Source: Campylobacter concisus (GTDB lineage Bacteria; Campylobacterota; Campylobacteria; Campylobacterales; Campylobacteraceae). From it: a stretch of 64,000 bases of DNA. The stretch spans positions 124,001-188,000 of the forward strand of contig NZ_JAAKZC010000002.1 in NCBI RefSeq assembly GCF_015230015.1, written 5' to 3'. The notes under the pieces were generated by a model. It was given only the letters and a program-made list of their open reading frames with translations. It was not told where the DNA came from and made no database searches. Each line of letters opens with the position of its first letter. The stretch's first letter is position 1. Of this stretch, positions 18,149-27,202 are shown in pieces. The position numbers and the translations under genes were made by a program.

Positions 18149-18748
18149 TTATAGTTTGCTTTCGTTGTGTGAAAGGTAGTCAGCAACACCTTCAGTGCTT
18201 GGTTTCATACCAGAATCACCTTTGTGCCAGCCAGCTGGGCAAACTTCGCCGTGCTCATTTGTAAATAGCATAGTATCTACCATTCTGATCATCTCATCGA
18301 TGTTTCTGCCAAGTGGTAGGTCGTTTATAACTGCGTGGCGAACTGTGCCGTCTTTGTCAAGTAAGAATGATCCGCGAAGTGCTACGCCAGCGTCTTCTAG
18401 AAGTACATCAAAGCCGCGAGCGATTGATTTTGTCATGTCAGCTACGATTGGGAAGCGAACTTTGCCGATACCGCCTTTGTTTACTGGAGTCTCTTTCCAT
18501 GCAAAGTGTGAGAACTGGTTGTCGCAAGAGACTGCGATAACTTCGATACCGCGTGACTTGAACTCATCATATCTTTTATCAAAAGCGATGATCTCGCTTG
18601 GGCAAACAAATGTAAAGTCCATTGGGTAGAAGAACACAACAGCGCCCTTTTCGCCGATGTTTTTGTAAAGGTTGAAATCATTTACAATTTGATTATTTCC
18701 TAAAACTGCTGCAGCTGTAAAGTCAGGTGCTTTTTTTGTTACTAACAT
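18149..18748 (-). CDS. ahpC: Alkyl hydroperoxide reductase / 2-Cys peroxiredoxin AhpC (TsaA)
   Basis: 199 aa typical 2-Cys peroxiredoxin that reduces H2O2 and organic peroxides using thioredoxin-type donors. Peroxidatic C49 sits in DFTFVCPSE and resolving C170 in GEVCPAGW. It has its own promoter (TATAAT at 18785-18790) and a hairpin after the stop, so it is probably monocistronic. In C. jejuni ahpC diverges from fdxA; here the fabH-ndk operon lies between them, a rearrangement. CosR, encoded 5 kb away, is a known ahpC regulator in C. jejuni. Confidence 0.96.
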   Translation of the reverse strand: MLVTKKAPDFTAAAVLGNNQIVNDFNLYKNIGEKGAVVFFYPMDFTFVCPSEIIAFDKRYDEFKSRGIEVIAVSCDNQFSHFAWKETPVNKGGIGKVRFPIVADMTKSIARGFDVLLEDAGVALRGSFLLDKDGTVRHAVINDLPLGRNIDEMIRMVDTMLFTNEHGEVCPAGWHKGDSGMKPSTEGVADYLSHNESKL

Positions 18749-18784
18749 TTTTTCTCCTTAATAATAAATTTTATTGATTGCAAA

Positions 18785-18790
18785 ATTATA
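18785..18790 (-). promoter_or_regulatory. -10 box of ahpC
   Basis: TATAAT on the minus strand (GGATATAATTTTG), 37 nt upstream of the ahpC ATG. The 190 bp between ahpC and fabH is AT-rich and could hold PerR or CosR sites; I cannot define them by eye. Confidence 0.6.
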
Positions 18791-18946
18791 TCCATAAAAA
18801 TTTAAATTCTAATTAAATAGATCTGGAAATTTAAAACATTGTAATTTTAATATGCATTTGAAAATGAATGGAAATTTTTTAAAAATTTATAGAGGGTGTC
18901 GTAGAAATTTTATTAAATTTAGAGTTTTGGGTGCAAAAGCGGCTAA

Positions 18947-19951
18947 TTACAGATCGCTAAAATTTTTCCCGCCAAATTTTAGTATCGCTGAACCCCAAGT
19001 AAAGCCACCACCAAATGCGTCAAGAAGCAAAACTGAACCATTTTTGATGCGTCCATCCTCGTAAGCATCATTTATCGCCATCGGGATCGAAGCAGAGCTT
19101 GTGTTGCCGTACTTTGCAACTGTCAAAACGCACTGCTCGTCAGTGAAATTTAGCCTGTTTTTTACAGCGTCTATTATCCTGATATTTGCTTGATGGGGTA
19201 TGAAAAAGTCGATATCTTCGCTTTGCATTTTGTTTGCGTGTAAAATTTCTATCACGCTTTTGCTAAGCGTTTGAACCGCTATCTTAAAGACCTCATTTCC
19301 GCTCATGTGGATGAAATTTAGCCTATTTTTTAGTGTCTCTTCGCTAGCTGGAAATGCACTGCCACATCCTGGAGTTATCAAAAGCTCAGCCTGTCTGCCG
19401 TCGCTTGCAGTGTGGATGTCAATGATCTCGTTTTCTTCGCTCGCACTTATCACAGCAGCACCAGCTCCGTCACCAAAAAGTATGCAAGTGCTTCTATCTG
19501 TGTAGTCGATCATCGAGCTTAGTTTTTCAGCTCCTATGATTAAAACATTTTTCTTAGCACCACTTGTAACAAGGGAATTTGCAAGCTCTAAAAGATAGAT
19601 AAAACCCGTACAAGCCGCGCTTATATCAAAAGCTGTAATGCCAAAATTTAAACCTAAATTTGCAGCTATCTTACAAGCGGTTGAAGGCATGCAAAGATGA
19701 TCTGGAGATATCGTAGCACATATCACTGCATCGATTTGTGATTTTTCAAGGCCTGAGCGCTTTATAGCTAGCTCGGCAGCTTTTGTGCCAAGGTCGCTTG
19801 TTATCTCGGTTCTTGCGATGTGTCTTTGCTCTATGCCAGTTCGCTTTACTATCCACTCATCGCTCGTATCGACCATTTTTTCAAAATCAAAATTTGTTAA
19901 AATTTTTTCTGGGACATATGACGCAATGGAGATCAATGAAGCTTTTGGCAT
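18947..19951 (-). CDS. fabH: 3-oxoacyl-ACP synthase III FabH
   Basis: Condenses acetyl-CoA with malonyl-ACP to start fatty-acid synthesis. 334 aa thiolase fold. Catalytic Cys C114 lies in [15 protein letters not shown], His in [10 protein letters not shown] and Asn in [10 protein letters not shown]. It ends [18 protein letters not shown], as expected. It is 3 nt downstream of plsX, the last gene of the ndk-yceD-rpmF-plsX-fabH operon, matching Cj0328c. Confidence 0.97.
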   Translation of the reverse strand: MPKASLISIASYVPEKILTNFDFEKMVDTSDEWIVKRTGIEQRHIARTEITSDLGTKAAELAIKRSGLEKSQIDAVICATISPDHLCMPSTACKIAANLGLNFGITAFDISAACTGFIYLLELANSLVTSGAKKNVLIIGAEKLSSMIDYTDRSTCILFGDGAGAAVISASEENEIIDIHTASDGRQAELLITPGCGSAFPASEETLKNRLNFIHMSGNEVFKIAVQTLSKSVIEILHANKMQSEDIDFFIPHQANIRIIDAVKNRLNFTDEQCVLTVAKYGNTSSASIPMAINDAYEDGRIKNGSVLLLDAFGGGFTWGSAILKFGGKNFSDL

Positions 19952-19954
19952 ATT

Positions 19955-20944
19955 TTACCTTGCAAAGTGTGAAAGTTCTTCTTCTATAACTTTATTTATA
20001 TTCGAATTAGCAAATTTAATTGCTTGAAAGATTGCATTTTTTATAGCTTTTGAGTTGCTTTTGCCGTGACTTATGATGACGCAGCCATTTACACCAAGAA
20101 GCGGAGCACCGCCATACTCATCGTAGCTAACCTGTTTTTTTAGAGTTTTGAAAACTTTTCTCATAAGCACCGATCCAGCCATAGCAAGGGGTGATTTTTT
20201 GACTTGCTTTTTGATGATCTTGCCTATGGCATCAGCGACGCCTTCGCTCGTTTTTAGTAGGATATTTCCCATAAAACCGTCGCAGACCATGACATCAATG
20301 CTACCATCAAAAATTTGATTGCCCTCTGCATTGCCAACAAAGCTATCAAGTCTAGAAACTAGTTTAAAAGCCTCTTTGCTGACTTCATTGCCCTTACTCT
20401 CTTCTTCGCCATTTGACAAAAGACCTACTTTTGGCTCTTTTCTACCTAAAATTTCTTTTGCGTAGGCTTCACCCATGATGGCAAACTGAAAAAGATGTTC
20501 GCTTCTACAATCAACGTTTGCACCAACATCTAAAACCAAAGTAGCTGTCTCTTTTGAATTAGGCATAAGCGTAGCTATTGCCGGACGAGATACATTTTTT
20601 AGCCTACCAACTCTTAGTGTAGCTAAACTCATAGTAGCACCGCTGTGACCAGCAGAAACGACAGCATCGACTTCTTTTTCTTTTAAAAGCTCAACAGCTT
20701 TGTAGATCGTGCTATCTTTTCTTTTTAGTGCGTCTGTAGCTCCATCAGCCATAGAGATGACTTCAGTAGCTTCTATAAATTCTATATTTTTTAAATAGTG
20801 TTGTGGGATGAGTGGTTTTATGGCATTGCTATCGCCAACTAATACAGCTTTAAATTCTGTCTCTTTTAGTGCTTCGATAACGCCAGATATTATAGGATCT
20901 GCACCAAAATCACCACCCATAGCATCAATAGCAATGCGAATCAT
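19955..20944 (-). CDS. plsX: Phosphate acyltransferase PlsX
   Basis: 329 aa. Makes acyl-phosphate from acyl-ACP for the PlsX/PlsY route to lysophosphatidic acid. It opens [16 protein letters not shown] and has the [18 protein letters not shown] core and [20 protein letters not shown]. Start ATG 20944 lies 3 nt after the rpmF stop; fabH follows after 3 nt. Confidence 0.97.
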   Translation of the reverse strand: MIRIAIDAMGGDFGADPIISGVIEALKETEFKAVLVGDSNAIKPLIPQHYLKNIEFIEATEVISMADGATDALKRKDSTIYKAVELLKEKEVDAVVSAGHSGATMSLATLRVGRLKNVSRPAIATLMPNSKETATLVLDVGANVDCRSEHLFQFAIMGEAYAKEILGRKEPKVGLLSNGEEESKGNEVSKEAFKLVSRLDSFVGNAEGNQIFDGSIDVMVCDGFMGNILLKTSEGVADAIGKIIKKQVKKSPLAMAGSVLMRKVFKTLKKQVSYDEYGGAPLLGVNGCVIISHGKSNSKAIKNAIFQAIKFANSNINKVIEEELSHFAR

Positions 20945-20947
20945 ATT

Positions 20948-21094
20948 TTAGTATTCACCTGTTGTTTTGTTTATGCGGTGAGGCATTTTCCAAGAGCCAT
21001 CTTTGTCTTTTACAGGCACTGGAAGTGTAACTTTGTAATGTGTTCTACGTTTTGCTGAACGAGAATGACTCACTCTACGCTTTGGTACTGCCAT
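20948..21094 (-). CDS. rpmF: 50S ribosomal protein L32
   Basis: 48 aa, read directly from the sequence: it begins [20 protein letters not shown], the canonical bacterial L32 start, and ends INKTTGEY. Start ATG at 21094 with GGAGAGTAA upstream, stop TAA at 20948. The zinc-binding Cys pairs of some L32 forms are absent, so this is the zinc-free type. It sits between yceD (11 nt) and plsX (3 nt), the widespread yceD-rpmF-plsX-fabH order. Confidence 0.97.
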   Translation of the reverse strand: MAVPKRRVSHSRSAKRRTHYKVTLPVPVKDKDGSWKMPHRINKTTGEY

Positions 21095-21105
21095 TTTACT
21101 CTCCT

Positions 21106-21465
21106 TTATAAATTTTTACATTTTTCACAATAAAAATAATCGCTCTTAAAAGCTTCTATTTCGCTTTCAAAAACTTCTTTTAAATCTATATTGCCATCAA
21201 AAAATTCAACCGTATCGCTAAGCTCATTTTCTCTGTCTTTATAGACACCATCGCTTAAATTTAGCTCTACGTTTTGATCGATAGGCAACATAAATTCATC
21301 ACCGCATCGATCGCAAATATATTTTATCTCGCCCTTTATAGTGCCTTGGCATTTTACCAAAAAAGGGTCTTTTCTTTTTAAAATTCCATTAAAAACTAGA
21401 TCATTGTTTCTTACTAGTTCAAAGTTTATCTCTTTGTTTGCTATTTTAGAAAACGTAATAATCAA
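21106..21465 (-). CDS. YceD/DUF177-family protein
   Basis: 119 aa. It belongs to the DUF177/YceD family, typically encoded just before rpmF and in other bacteria linked to 23S rRNA maturation. A cysteine pair is visible in ICDRCGDEF (about 50-53), and a second CxxC closes the protein (CEKCKNL), so it may bind zinc. Cotranscribed with ndk upstream (14 nt) and rpmF downstream (11 nt). Confidence 0.85.
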   Translation of the reverse strand: MIITFSKIANKEINFELVRNNDLVFNGILKRKDPFLVKCQGTIKGEIKYICDRCGDEFMLPIDQNVELNLSDGVYKDRENELSDTVEFFDGNIDLKEVFESEIEAFKSDYFYCEKCKNL

Positions 21466-21479
21466 GTTTTAGTCCAAAA

Positions 21480-21893
21480 TTAGCAAATTTCTCTTGAAGC
21501 AAAAAAGAAATTTATCTCATTTACAGCGTTTTCTAGGCTGTCGCTTCCGTGAACTGCGTTTGCGTCAATGCTATCAGCAAAATCAGCTCTGATAGTGCCA
21601 GGAGCTGCTTCTTTTGGGTTAGTTGCACCCATTAACTCACGGTTTTTAGCAACTGCATTTTCACCCTCTAAAACCATAACCACAACTGGTCCGCTTACCA
21701 TAAATTCAACTAGGTCGTTGAAGAAAGGTCTATCTTTATGAACAGCATAAAATGCTTTTGCATCGCATTTGCTAAGTTTGATTTTCTTTGCAGCAGCGAT
21801 TCTTAAGCCATTGCTTTCAAATCTATCTATGATCTTTCCAACAACATTTTTCTTAACAGCGTCAGGCTTAATAATAGAAAGTGTTCTTTGCAT
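21480..21893 (-). CDS. ndk: Nucleoside diphosphate kinase
   Basis: 137 aa. Equilibrates nucleoside tri- and diphosphates through a phospho-His. Begins [16 protein letters not shown]; the active His is in [12 protein letters not shown] near residue 116; RELMGATNP and GTIRADFA are the nucleotide contacts. First gene of the ndk-yceD-rpmF-plsX-fabH operon, with an extended -10 box upstream. Confidence 0.97.
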   Translation of the reverse strand: MQRTLSIIKPDAVKKNVVGKIIDRFESNGLRIAAAKKIKLSKCDAKAFYAVHKDRPFFNDLVEFMVSGPVVVMVLEGENAVAKNRELMGATNPKEAAPGTIRADFADSIDANAVHGSDSLENAVNEINFFFASREIC

Positions 21894-21934
21894 AAATTTT
21901 CCTTAAAATTTAGGTTATTTAAATGAAGTTGGCA

Positions 21935-21940
21935 ATTATA
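21935..21940 (-). promoter_or_regulatory. Extended -10 box of the ndk operon
   Basis: TGATATAAT on the minus strand, 42 nt upstream of ndk, positioned just after the fdxA terminator hairpin. Confidence 0.6.
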
Positions 21941-21965
21941 TCAAATAAAGCTTAAAAATAAAATA

Positions 21966-21981
21966 GGCTCAAATTTGAGCC
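21966..21981 (-). terminator. Terminator of fdxA
   Basis: Perfect palindrome GGCTCAAATTTGAGCC, followed on the minus strand by a T-rich run (TATTTTATTTTT), 14 nt past the fdxA stop. It insulates fdxA from the ndk operon. Confidence 0.8.
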
Positions 21982-21995
21982 TAAATTTTGTAAAT

Positions 21996-22280
21996 TTATT
22001 GGATAACTGGAGTGCTGCCAGTGCGAGCGTCAGCACCGATTTGATCACGTGAAGGTTGTCCTGCTACTACGGCATCCCAAACGATGCAGCCATCAGTTGG
22101 ACAGGCAGATGCACAGGCTGGCTCGTCGTTGTAACCTACGCACTCAACGCATTTGTTTGAATAAACATAGTATGTATCCGCTCCAGTTGGGTTGTCGCTA
22201 TCATCAACAATAGCTGAAACCGGGCATTCATCGATGCATGAACCACAGCTTATGCATATATCGGTTATTTTTACAGACAT
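21996..22280 (-). CDS. fdxA: 2[4Fe-4S] ferredoxin FdxA
   Basis: 94 aa. Cysteines C9, C12, C15, C19 form the first CxxCxxCxxxCP cluster. C44, C47, C56 and C60 form the second, with the longer insertion between the second and third Cys seen in YfhL/FdxA-type ferredoxins. It resembles Cj0333c, which in C. jejuni is iron-regulated and linked to aerotolerance. Own RBS (AAGGAGAAA) and terminator; monocistronic. The upstream region has AT-rich dyads (TATTTATATCATTTTCA) that could be a Fur site, not proven. Confidence 0.93.
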   Translation of the reverse strand: MSVKITDICISCGSCIDECPVSAIVDDSDNPTGADTYYVYSNKCVECVGYNDEPACASACPTDGCIVWDAVVAGQPSRDQIGADARTGSTPVIQ

Positions 22281-22453
22281 TTTTTCTCCTTAAATAAAAT
22301 TTTGGCGTAGAATATCAAAAAAAACTGAAAATGATATAAATATACTCTTAAATTTTCACAGCACGCTTAATTTCTCTAAACTGCTTTATAAAGTTTTTAT
22401 CACTTTTAGACTAAATTTACAGATTAAAATTTTAAAAAGGTCGTATAAATTTA

Positions 22454-25282
22454 ATGAATGATACTATAAAAATTACCGGTGCAAGAGAGCACAATCTTAA
22501 AAATTTAAACCTTGAAATTCCAAAAAATAAATTAGTAGTTTTTACCGGTCTTAGCGGAAGCGGCAAGAGCACGCTAGCCTTTGACACGCTCTATGCCGAG
22601 GGACAAAGAAGGTATATGGAGAGCCTTAGTAGCTACGCTAGGCAGTTTTTAGACCGCGTGGGCAAGCCTGATGTTGATAAGATCGAGGGTCTAACGCCTG
22701 CTATCGCGATAGATCAAAAGACCACCTCTAAAAACCCTCGCTCAACGGTTGGCACGATCACTGAAATTTATGACTATCTAAGACTTTTATACGCAAGGGT
22801 TGGCGTGCAGCACTGCCATAAATGCGGCAAACCTATCTCAAAAATGAGTGCGAGCGACATCATAAATGAAATTTCAAAGCTCCCACTTGGCGCAAAAGTG
22901 ATCATCTATGCGCCGCTAGTGCGTGAGAAAAAGGGCACATGGGCGGATCTGATCGAAAATTTACGCCAAAAAGGCTTTGTAAGGGCGCAGATAGATGGCG
23001 TGGTGGTGAGGCTTGATGAGGAGATCGAGCTTGCAAAAACAAAAAAGCATACGATAAAGGTCATCGTTGATAGGATCGCCATCGACGAGCAAAATCACGA
23101 GCGCCTAGCAAGCGACGTTGAAAAGGCGCTAAATGAGAGCTTTGGCGAGGTCGAGATAGAGATCGCAAATGCCGACGAACTGGGCTTAAAAGAGAGTTTT
23201 ATACATTACAGCGAGCACATGGCTTGTTTTGACTGCAAAATTTCATTTACACCGCTTGAGCCGCTAAGTTTTAGCTTTAACTCGCCAAAGGGCGCTTGCG
23301 AGCACTGCGACGGACTTGGCATAAGATATAGCCTAGATATGAGTAAGATCATCGACGAGGAAAAGTCGATAGAAAACGGCGCTATCAAGCTACTTTACGG
23401 CTATAACATGAGCTATTACTATAAATTTTTACTTGCTTTTTGTGAGCAAAATGAGATAGATATCAAAAAGCCCTATTATGAGCTTAGCGAAGATGAAAAG
23501 AGGCTCGTTTTATACGGCAACGTCAAGGATGTTGAGTTCTTTTGGAAGCGAAACAAACTGCTTAGAAAATTTGACGGAGTAGTTAAAATTTCACATGGAC
23601 TTTTGAAGGATTATAAGGACTTTGACGAGTATATGAGTGAGAAAATTTGTGACGCTTGTAACGGCCACAGACTAAAGCCTCAAAGCCTAGCGGTCAAGGT
23701 CGCTGGTCTTGGGCTTGGTGAAATTTTAGATATGAGTATAGAAAACTGCACCGCATTTTTTTCAAATGAGAAAAATTTTGCCTATCTTAGCGACTACGAC
23801 AAGGCGATTGCAAAGCCTATCTTAAAAGAGATCAACGAAAGGCTTTTCTTCTTGTATGACGTGGGACTTGGCTACTTGTCGCTTGGGCGCGATGCTAGGA
23901 CGATCAGCGGCGGCGAGGCACAGCGCATCAGGATCGCAAGCCAGATAGGAAGTGGGCTAAGTGGCGTCATGTATGTGCTTGATGAGCCAAGCATCGGCCT
24001 TCACGAGCGAGATACGATAAAACTCATAAAAACACTTAGAAATTTGCAAGCTAAAGGCAACTCCGTGATCGTCGTCGAGCATGATAAAAAGACGATAGAG
24101 GAGGCTGACTATATCGTAGATATCGGCCCTGGAGCTGGTAAATTTGGCGGTAATGTGGTCTTTGCAGGCACGGCAAAAGAGCTTTTAAGCTCAGACACAC
24201 AGACTGCTTTATATATAAATGGAAAGAAAAAGATCGACTATCAAAAAAATAGAAAAGCTGAAAAGTGGCTCGAAATTTCAAATGTAAATATCAACAACAT
24301 CTCAAATTTAACCGCTAAATTTCCGCTTAGAAACCTTGTGGGTATCACTGGTGTCTCAGGCTCTGGCAAGAGCTCGCTAGTGCTTCAGACCTTGCTCCCA
24401 GAGGCGCAGGAACAGCTAAATAGAGCTAAAAAAGTGAAAAAGATAGCTGGGGTAAATTTAAGCGGGCTTGAGAATTTAGACAAGGTCATATACCTCGATC
24501 AAAGCCCGATCGGCCGCACCCCACGCTCAAATCCAGCGACTTACACCGGCGTGATGGATGAGATAAGAAATTTGTTTGCGCAGACTAAAGAGGCAAAGCT
24601 TAGAGGCTATAAAATAGGGCGCTTTAGTTTCAATGTCAAGGGTGGGCGCTGCGAGAAGTGCCAAGGCGAGGGCGAGATCACGATCGAGATGCACTTTTTG
24701 CCTGACATAAACGTGGTTTGTGACGTTTGTAATGGCGCTAGATATAATGCTCAGACCTTGGAAATTTTATACAAAGGCAAAAACATCGCCGAAGTGCTAA
24801 ATATGAGCATAGATGAGGCGGTTGAGTTCTTTAAGGCTGTACCAAAGATCGCTTCAAAGCTCACCACACTGCAAGACGTGGGGCTTGGCTACATCACGCT
24901 TGGGCAAAATGCAGTCACACTTAGTGGAGGCGAGGCGCAGCGTGTGAAGCTAGCAAAAGAGCTTAGTAGAAGCGACACTGGAAATACGCTTTACATCCTT
25001 GATGAGCCAACGACGGGACTTCATTTTGCCGATGTTGATAGGCTAGTAAAGGTGCTAAATCACCTAGTCGATCTTGGAAATTCAGTCTTTGTGATCGAGC
25101 ATAATATGGATGTCATCAAAAACTGCGACTATATCGTAGATATGGGACCAGAAGGCGGCGCAAAAGGCGGTAAAGTGATAGCTTGTGGCAGTGTCAAAGA
25201 GGTAGCTAAAAACTACAAAAAAACTGGCAGCTACACAGGGGAATTTCTAGCACAAGAGCTTGCTTTATTAAAAGCGAAATAA
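22454..25282 (+). CDS. uvrA: Excinuclease ABC subunit A
   Basis: 942 aa damage-recognition ATPase of nucleotide excision repair. Two ABC domains: N-terminal Walker A GLSGSGKST and C-terminal GVSGSGKSS, each with its own signature (ISGGEAQRI, LSGGEAQRV) and Walker B (VLDEPSIGL, ILDEPTTGL). Zinc modules with CxxC pairs are visible (CHKCGK, CFDC/CEHC, CEKCQGEG, CDVC). Normal length. It diverges from fdxA and stands alone. Confidence 0.98.
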   Translation: MNDTIKITGAREHNLKNLNLEIPKNKLVVFTGLSGSGKSTLAFDTLYAEGQRRYMESLSSYARQFLDRVGKPDVDKIEGLTPAIAIDQKTTSKNPRSTVGTITEIYDYLRLLYARVGVQHCHKCGKPISKMSASDIINEISKLPLGAKVIIYAPLVREKKGTWADLIENLRQKGFVRAQIDGVVVRLDEEIELAKTKKHTIKVIVDRIAIDEQNHERLASDVEKALNESFGEVEIEIANADELGLKESFIHYSEHMACFDCKISFTPLEPLSFSFNSPKGACEHCDGLGIRYSLDMSKIIDEEKSIENGAIKLLYGYNMSYYYKFLLAFCEQNEIDIKKPYYELSEDEKRLVLYGNVKDVEFFWKRNKLLRKFDGVVKISHGLLKDYKDFDEYMSEKICDACNGHRLKPQSLAVKVAGLGLGEILDMSIENCTAFFSNEKNFAYLSDYDKAIAKPILKEINERLFFLYDVGLGYLSLGRDARTISGGEAQRIRIASQIGSGLSGVMYVLDEPSIGLHERDTIKLIKTLRNLQAKGNSVIVVEHDKKTIEEADYIVDIGPGAGKFGGNVVFAGTAKELLSSDTQTALYINGKKKIDYQKNRKAEKWLEISNVNINNISNLTAKFPLRNLVGITGVSGSGKSSLVLQTLLPEAQEQLNRAKKVKKIAGVNLSGLENLDKVIYLDQSPIGRTPRSNPATYTGVMDEIRNLFAQTKEAKLRGYKIGRFSFNVKGGRCEKCQGEGEITIEMHFLPDINVVCDVCNGARYNAQTLEILYKGKNIAEVLNMSIDEAVEFFKAVPKIASKLTTLQDVGLGYITLGQNAVTLSGGEAQRVKLAKELSRSDTGNTLYILDEPTTGLHFADVDRLVKVLNHLVDLGNSVFVIEHNMDVIKNCDYIVDMGPEGGAKGGKVIACGSVKEVAKNYKKTGSYTGEFLAQELALLKAK

Positions 25283-25376
25283 AATAAATTTAATAGTTTG
25301 GTGTTTGTCTAAAATGCCAAGCTATATAATATAATAAGTAAGGTAAATGAAATTTGTTGAATTTTTAGTGGATTTA

Positions 25377-25401
25377 AAAGAAAAAGGGGCGAATGCCCCT
25401 G
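25377..25401 (-). terminator. Terminator of rplU-rpmA
   Basis: Stem GGGGC-ATTC-GCCCC followed on the minus strand by TTTTTCTTTT, just past the rpmA stop. A classic Rho-independent terminator. Confidence 0.88.
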
Positions 25402-25404
25402 GGG

Positions 25405-25662
25405 TTATGCAGCTGGATAAACAGATACTTTTTTTCTGTTTTTATCAAGTCTTTCAAATTTTACAAAGCCATCGACTAATGCAAAAATAGTGTGATCTTT
25501 GCCAAGACCTACGTTGTTTCCAGCGTGAGTTGCCGTTCCTCTTTGGCGGATGATTATATTTCCAGCACGAACGAACTCGCCACCAAATTTCTTAACACCT
25601 AATCGGCGTCCGATACTATCACGGTTATTTTGGGTTGAACCTTGACCTTTTTTGTGTGCCAT
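25405..25662 (-). CDS. rpmA: 50S ribosomal protein L27
   Basis: 85 aa. Starts [20 protein letters not shown], with no N-terminal prepeptide, so the Prp-processed form found in Firmicutes does not apply. Cotranscribed with rplU 11 nt upstream. In C. jejuni rplU-rpmA precedes obg; here they lie on the opposite strand 15 kb from obg. Confidence 0.97.
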   Translation of the reverse strand: MAHKKGQGSTQNNRDSIGRRLGVKKFGGEFVRAGNIIIRQRGTATHAGNNVGLGKDHTIFALVDGFVKFERLDKNRKKVSVYPAA

Positions 25663-25673
25663 ATCTTATCTCC

Positions 25674-25988
25674 TTAAGCTGCGATACTTACGACTTTTAC
25701 ACGTGTAAATTGTCTTCTAAAGCCGCGTTTTAGTTTTGAGTCTTTACGTCTGCGTTTTTTGTAGATAACTACTTTTTTGTCTTTGCCTTCATTAACGACC
25801 TCAAGAACAACTTTTGCACCCTTAACAAATGGCGCACCTACCTTTACTTCGCCGTCGTTTACAGCTAAAACTTCTGTAATCTCAACGGTTGATTTAGCTT
25901 CAGCACTAAAGTGATCTAGCTTAAGAAACTCGCCCTCGCTAACACGATATTGCTTACCGCCATGCTTAAATATAGCGTATTTTGACAT
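25674..25988 (-). CDS. rplU: 50S ribosomal protein L21
   Basis: 104 aa. Begins [16 protein letters not shown] and has the basic [19 protein letters not shown] tail, typical of L21. First gene of the rplU-rpmA pair; it ends in the terminator after rpmA. Confidence 0.97.
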   Translation of the reverse strand: MSKYAIFKHGGKQYRVSEGEFLKLDHFSAEAKSTVEITEVLAVNDGEVKVGAPFVKGAKVVLEVVNEGKDKKVVIYKKRRRKDSKLKRGFRRQFTRVKVVSIAA

Positions 25989-26095
25989 ACTCTACCTTTC
26001 TAAAATTTGGTAAGACCAAAAAGCACTTTTTTGCAAAAGATTTATGGAGCTTTGTTGGTTGTAAGGTGTGAATATTAGCTAAAAGTTTATAAATT

Positions 26096-27058
26096 CTACT
26101 TTAATGCTCCTGATCTTATGATCTCACCCGCTAAATTTCTTATCATAGATGTATGATCTAAGAAAAATGTTTTATCACTTGGCAAATGTGGCTGATATAT
26201 CAGCGTCTTGGCTACTGGTGCGCTTAAGATCACATTTATTAGTTCAAGCTCAGGCGGGAAAACAAAATAAAGTTTTGGCTTAGGAATTTCATTTTGAAAG
26301 AGCCTTTGTGCGTAAAATTTACTGAAATTTTCATTTTTTGGTAGCTTTATCTCTTTAAAGAGTTCAAGCGGTAAAAAGTAGCGCGCCAAGGCATGAAGTC
26401 CGTGCGCAAAAATGTAAAGTCGTTTTTCAAATTTAGGTGCATCTGTCCTGCCAAAAGTGGAGCAAAATTTCTGCAAATGCTCACTCATAGCGGCCGTATC
26501 TTTTTTATGCAAGGCAAGCACAAATTTAACCGCTTCTCTTTCATTTGCTGGCTTTTTGGACTCTGCAAAAGTGCGAGCTTTTTCTAGGGCAGGGGCGAGT
26601 AAATTTTCATCTTGCCAAAGCATCGCCGTGAGCAGATCATGCATAACACATAGAAATTTATAGCCGTTTTTGCTAGGCGGCAGGTCTTTTGGAAAGATGC
26701 TTGCCATACTATCTGTGTCGCCACAAGCGATAGCAAAAAACGCAGGGATCAGCTTCTCGCACTGATCATATCCACCGCTACATCCTGGGAGTAAATTTAG
26801 CTTAGCGTATTGAAAGATGAGATCATTTAGTGCCTCGGCGTCGCCATCAGCTAGGCACTTTTCAAGGCAAAAGTCGTAACGTCTGGCTCTTGAAAAAGAG
26901 AGTAATCGTATGAGCTCACATAAAAAGTCGTAATCGTTTAAATTTTTCTCTTTTATCTCGGTGTAAATGCTTGCGTACTCGTCTAAAAGTAGCTCTTCAT
27001 CGCTTTTTGGCGGTTTTTTAGCTTTAAAAATGTTAAATAAGCCTTCTAAAAATGACAT
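26096..27058 (-). CDS. Hypothetical protein, helical-repeat type
   Basis: 320 aa, not recognised. Sequence is mostly alpha-helical and soluble, without a signal peptide or membrane segment. The pattern of short amphipathic helix pairs (ACGDTDSMASIF, ALEKARTFAESKKPANE, AVKFVLALHKKDTAAMSEHL) resembles Imm49-like or Sel1/TPR-type helical proteins, but no signature settles this. Start ATG 27058 with AGGAGA upstream. It ends 107 nt before rplU and diverges from flhB, so it is probably a single-gene unit. No toxin gene is adjacent that would support an immunity role. Confidence 0.7.
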   Translation of the reverse strand: MSFLEGLFNIFKAKKPPKSDEELLLDEYASIYTEIKEKNLNDYDFLCELIRLLSFSRARRYDFCLEKCLADGDAEALNDLIFQYAKLNLLPGCSGGYDQCEKLIPAFFAIACGDTDSMASIFPKDLPPSKNGYKFLCVMHDLLTAMLWQDENLLAPALEKARTFAESKKPANEREAVKFVLALHKKDTAAMSEHLQKFCSTFGRTDAPKFEKRLYIFAHGLHALARYFLPLELFKEIKLPKNENFSKFYAQRLFQNEIPKPKLYFVFPPELELINVILSAPVAKTLIYQPHLPSDKTFFLDHTSMIRNLAGEIIRSGALK

Positions 27059-27165
27059 TTTGCGTCTCCTTATTTTTGCTAATTTTAGCCAAAAACGCCT
27101 AAAGTGGCTTAGTTTTTTGGCTCACAAAAAGTTAAATTTAGCGGATATTTTAACCGCATTTTGGC

Positions 27166-27171
27166 TATAAT
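27166..27171 (+). promoter_or_regulatory. -10 box of flhB
   Basis: TATAAT in GGCTATAATTGCC, 31 nt upstream of the flhB ATG at 27203. Its position inside the longer reading frame argues against a start at 27161. Confidence 0.6.
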
Positions 27172-27202
27172 TGCCCCAAATTTAAGCAACCCTAGGACAA
27201 AA

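Noticed and set aside
21980-22453. Possible Fur or PerR operators upstream of fdxA and ahpC
   Set aside because: AT-rich dyads are present, but consensus matches are too weak to call by eye in such AT-rich DNA.
27161-27202. Upstream ATG extension of flhB
   Set aside because: The extension contains the -10 box TATAAT and lacks an RBS; family proteins begin at MAGEDQEKTEEAT.
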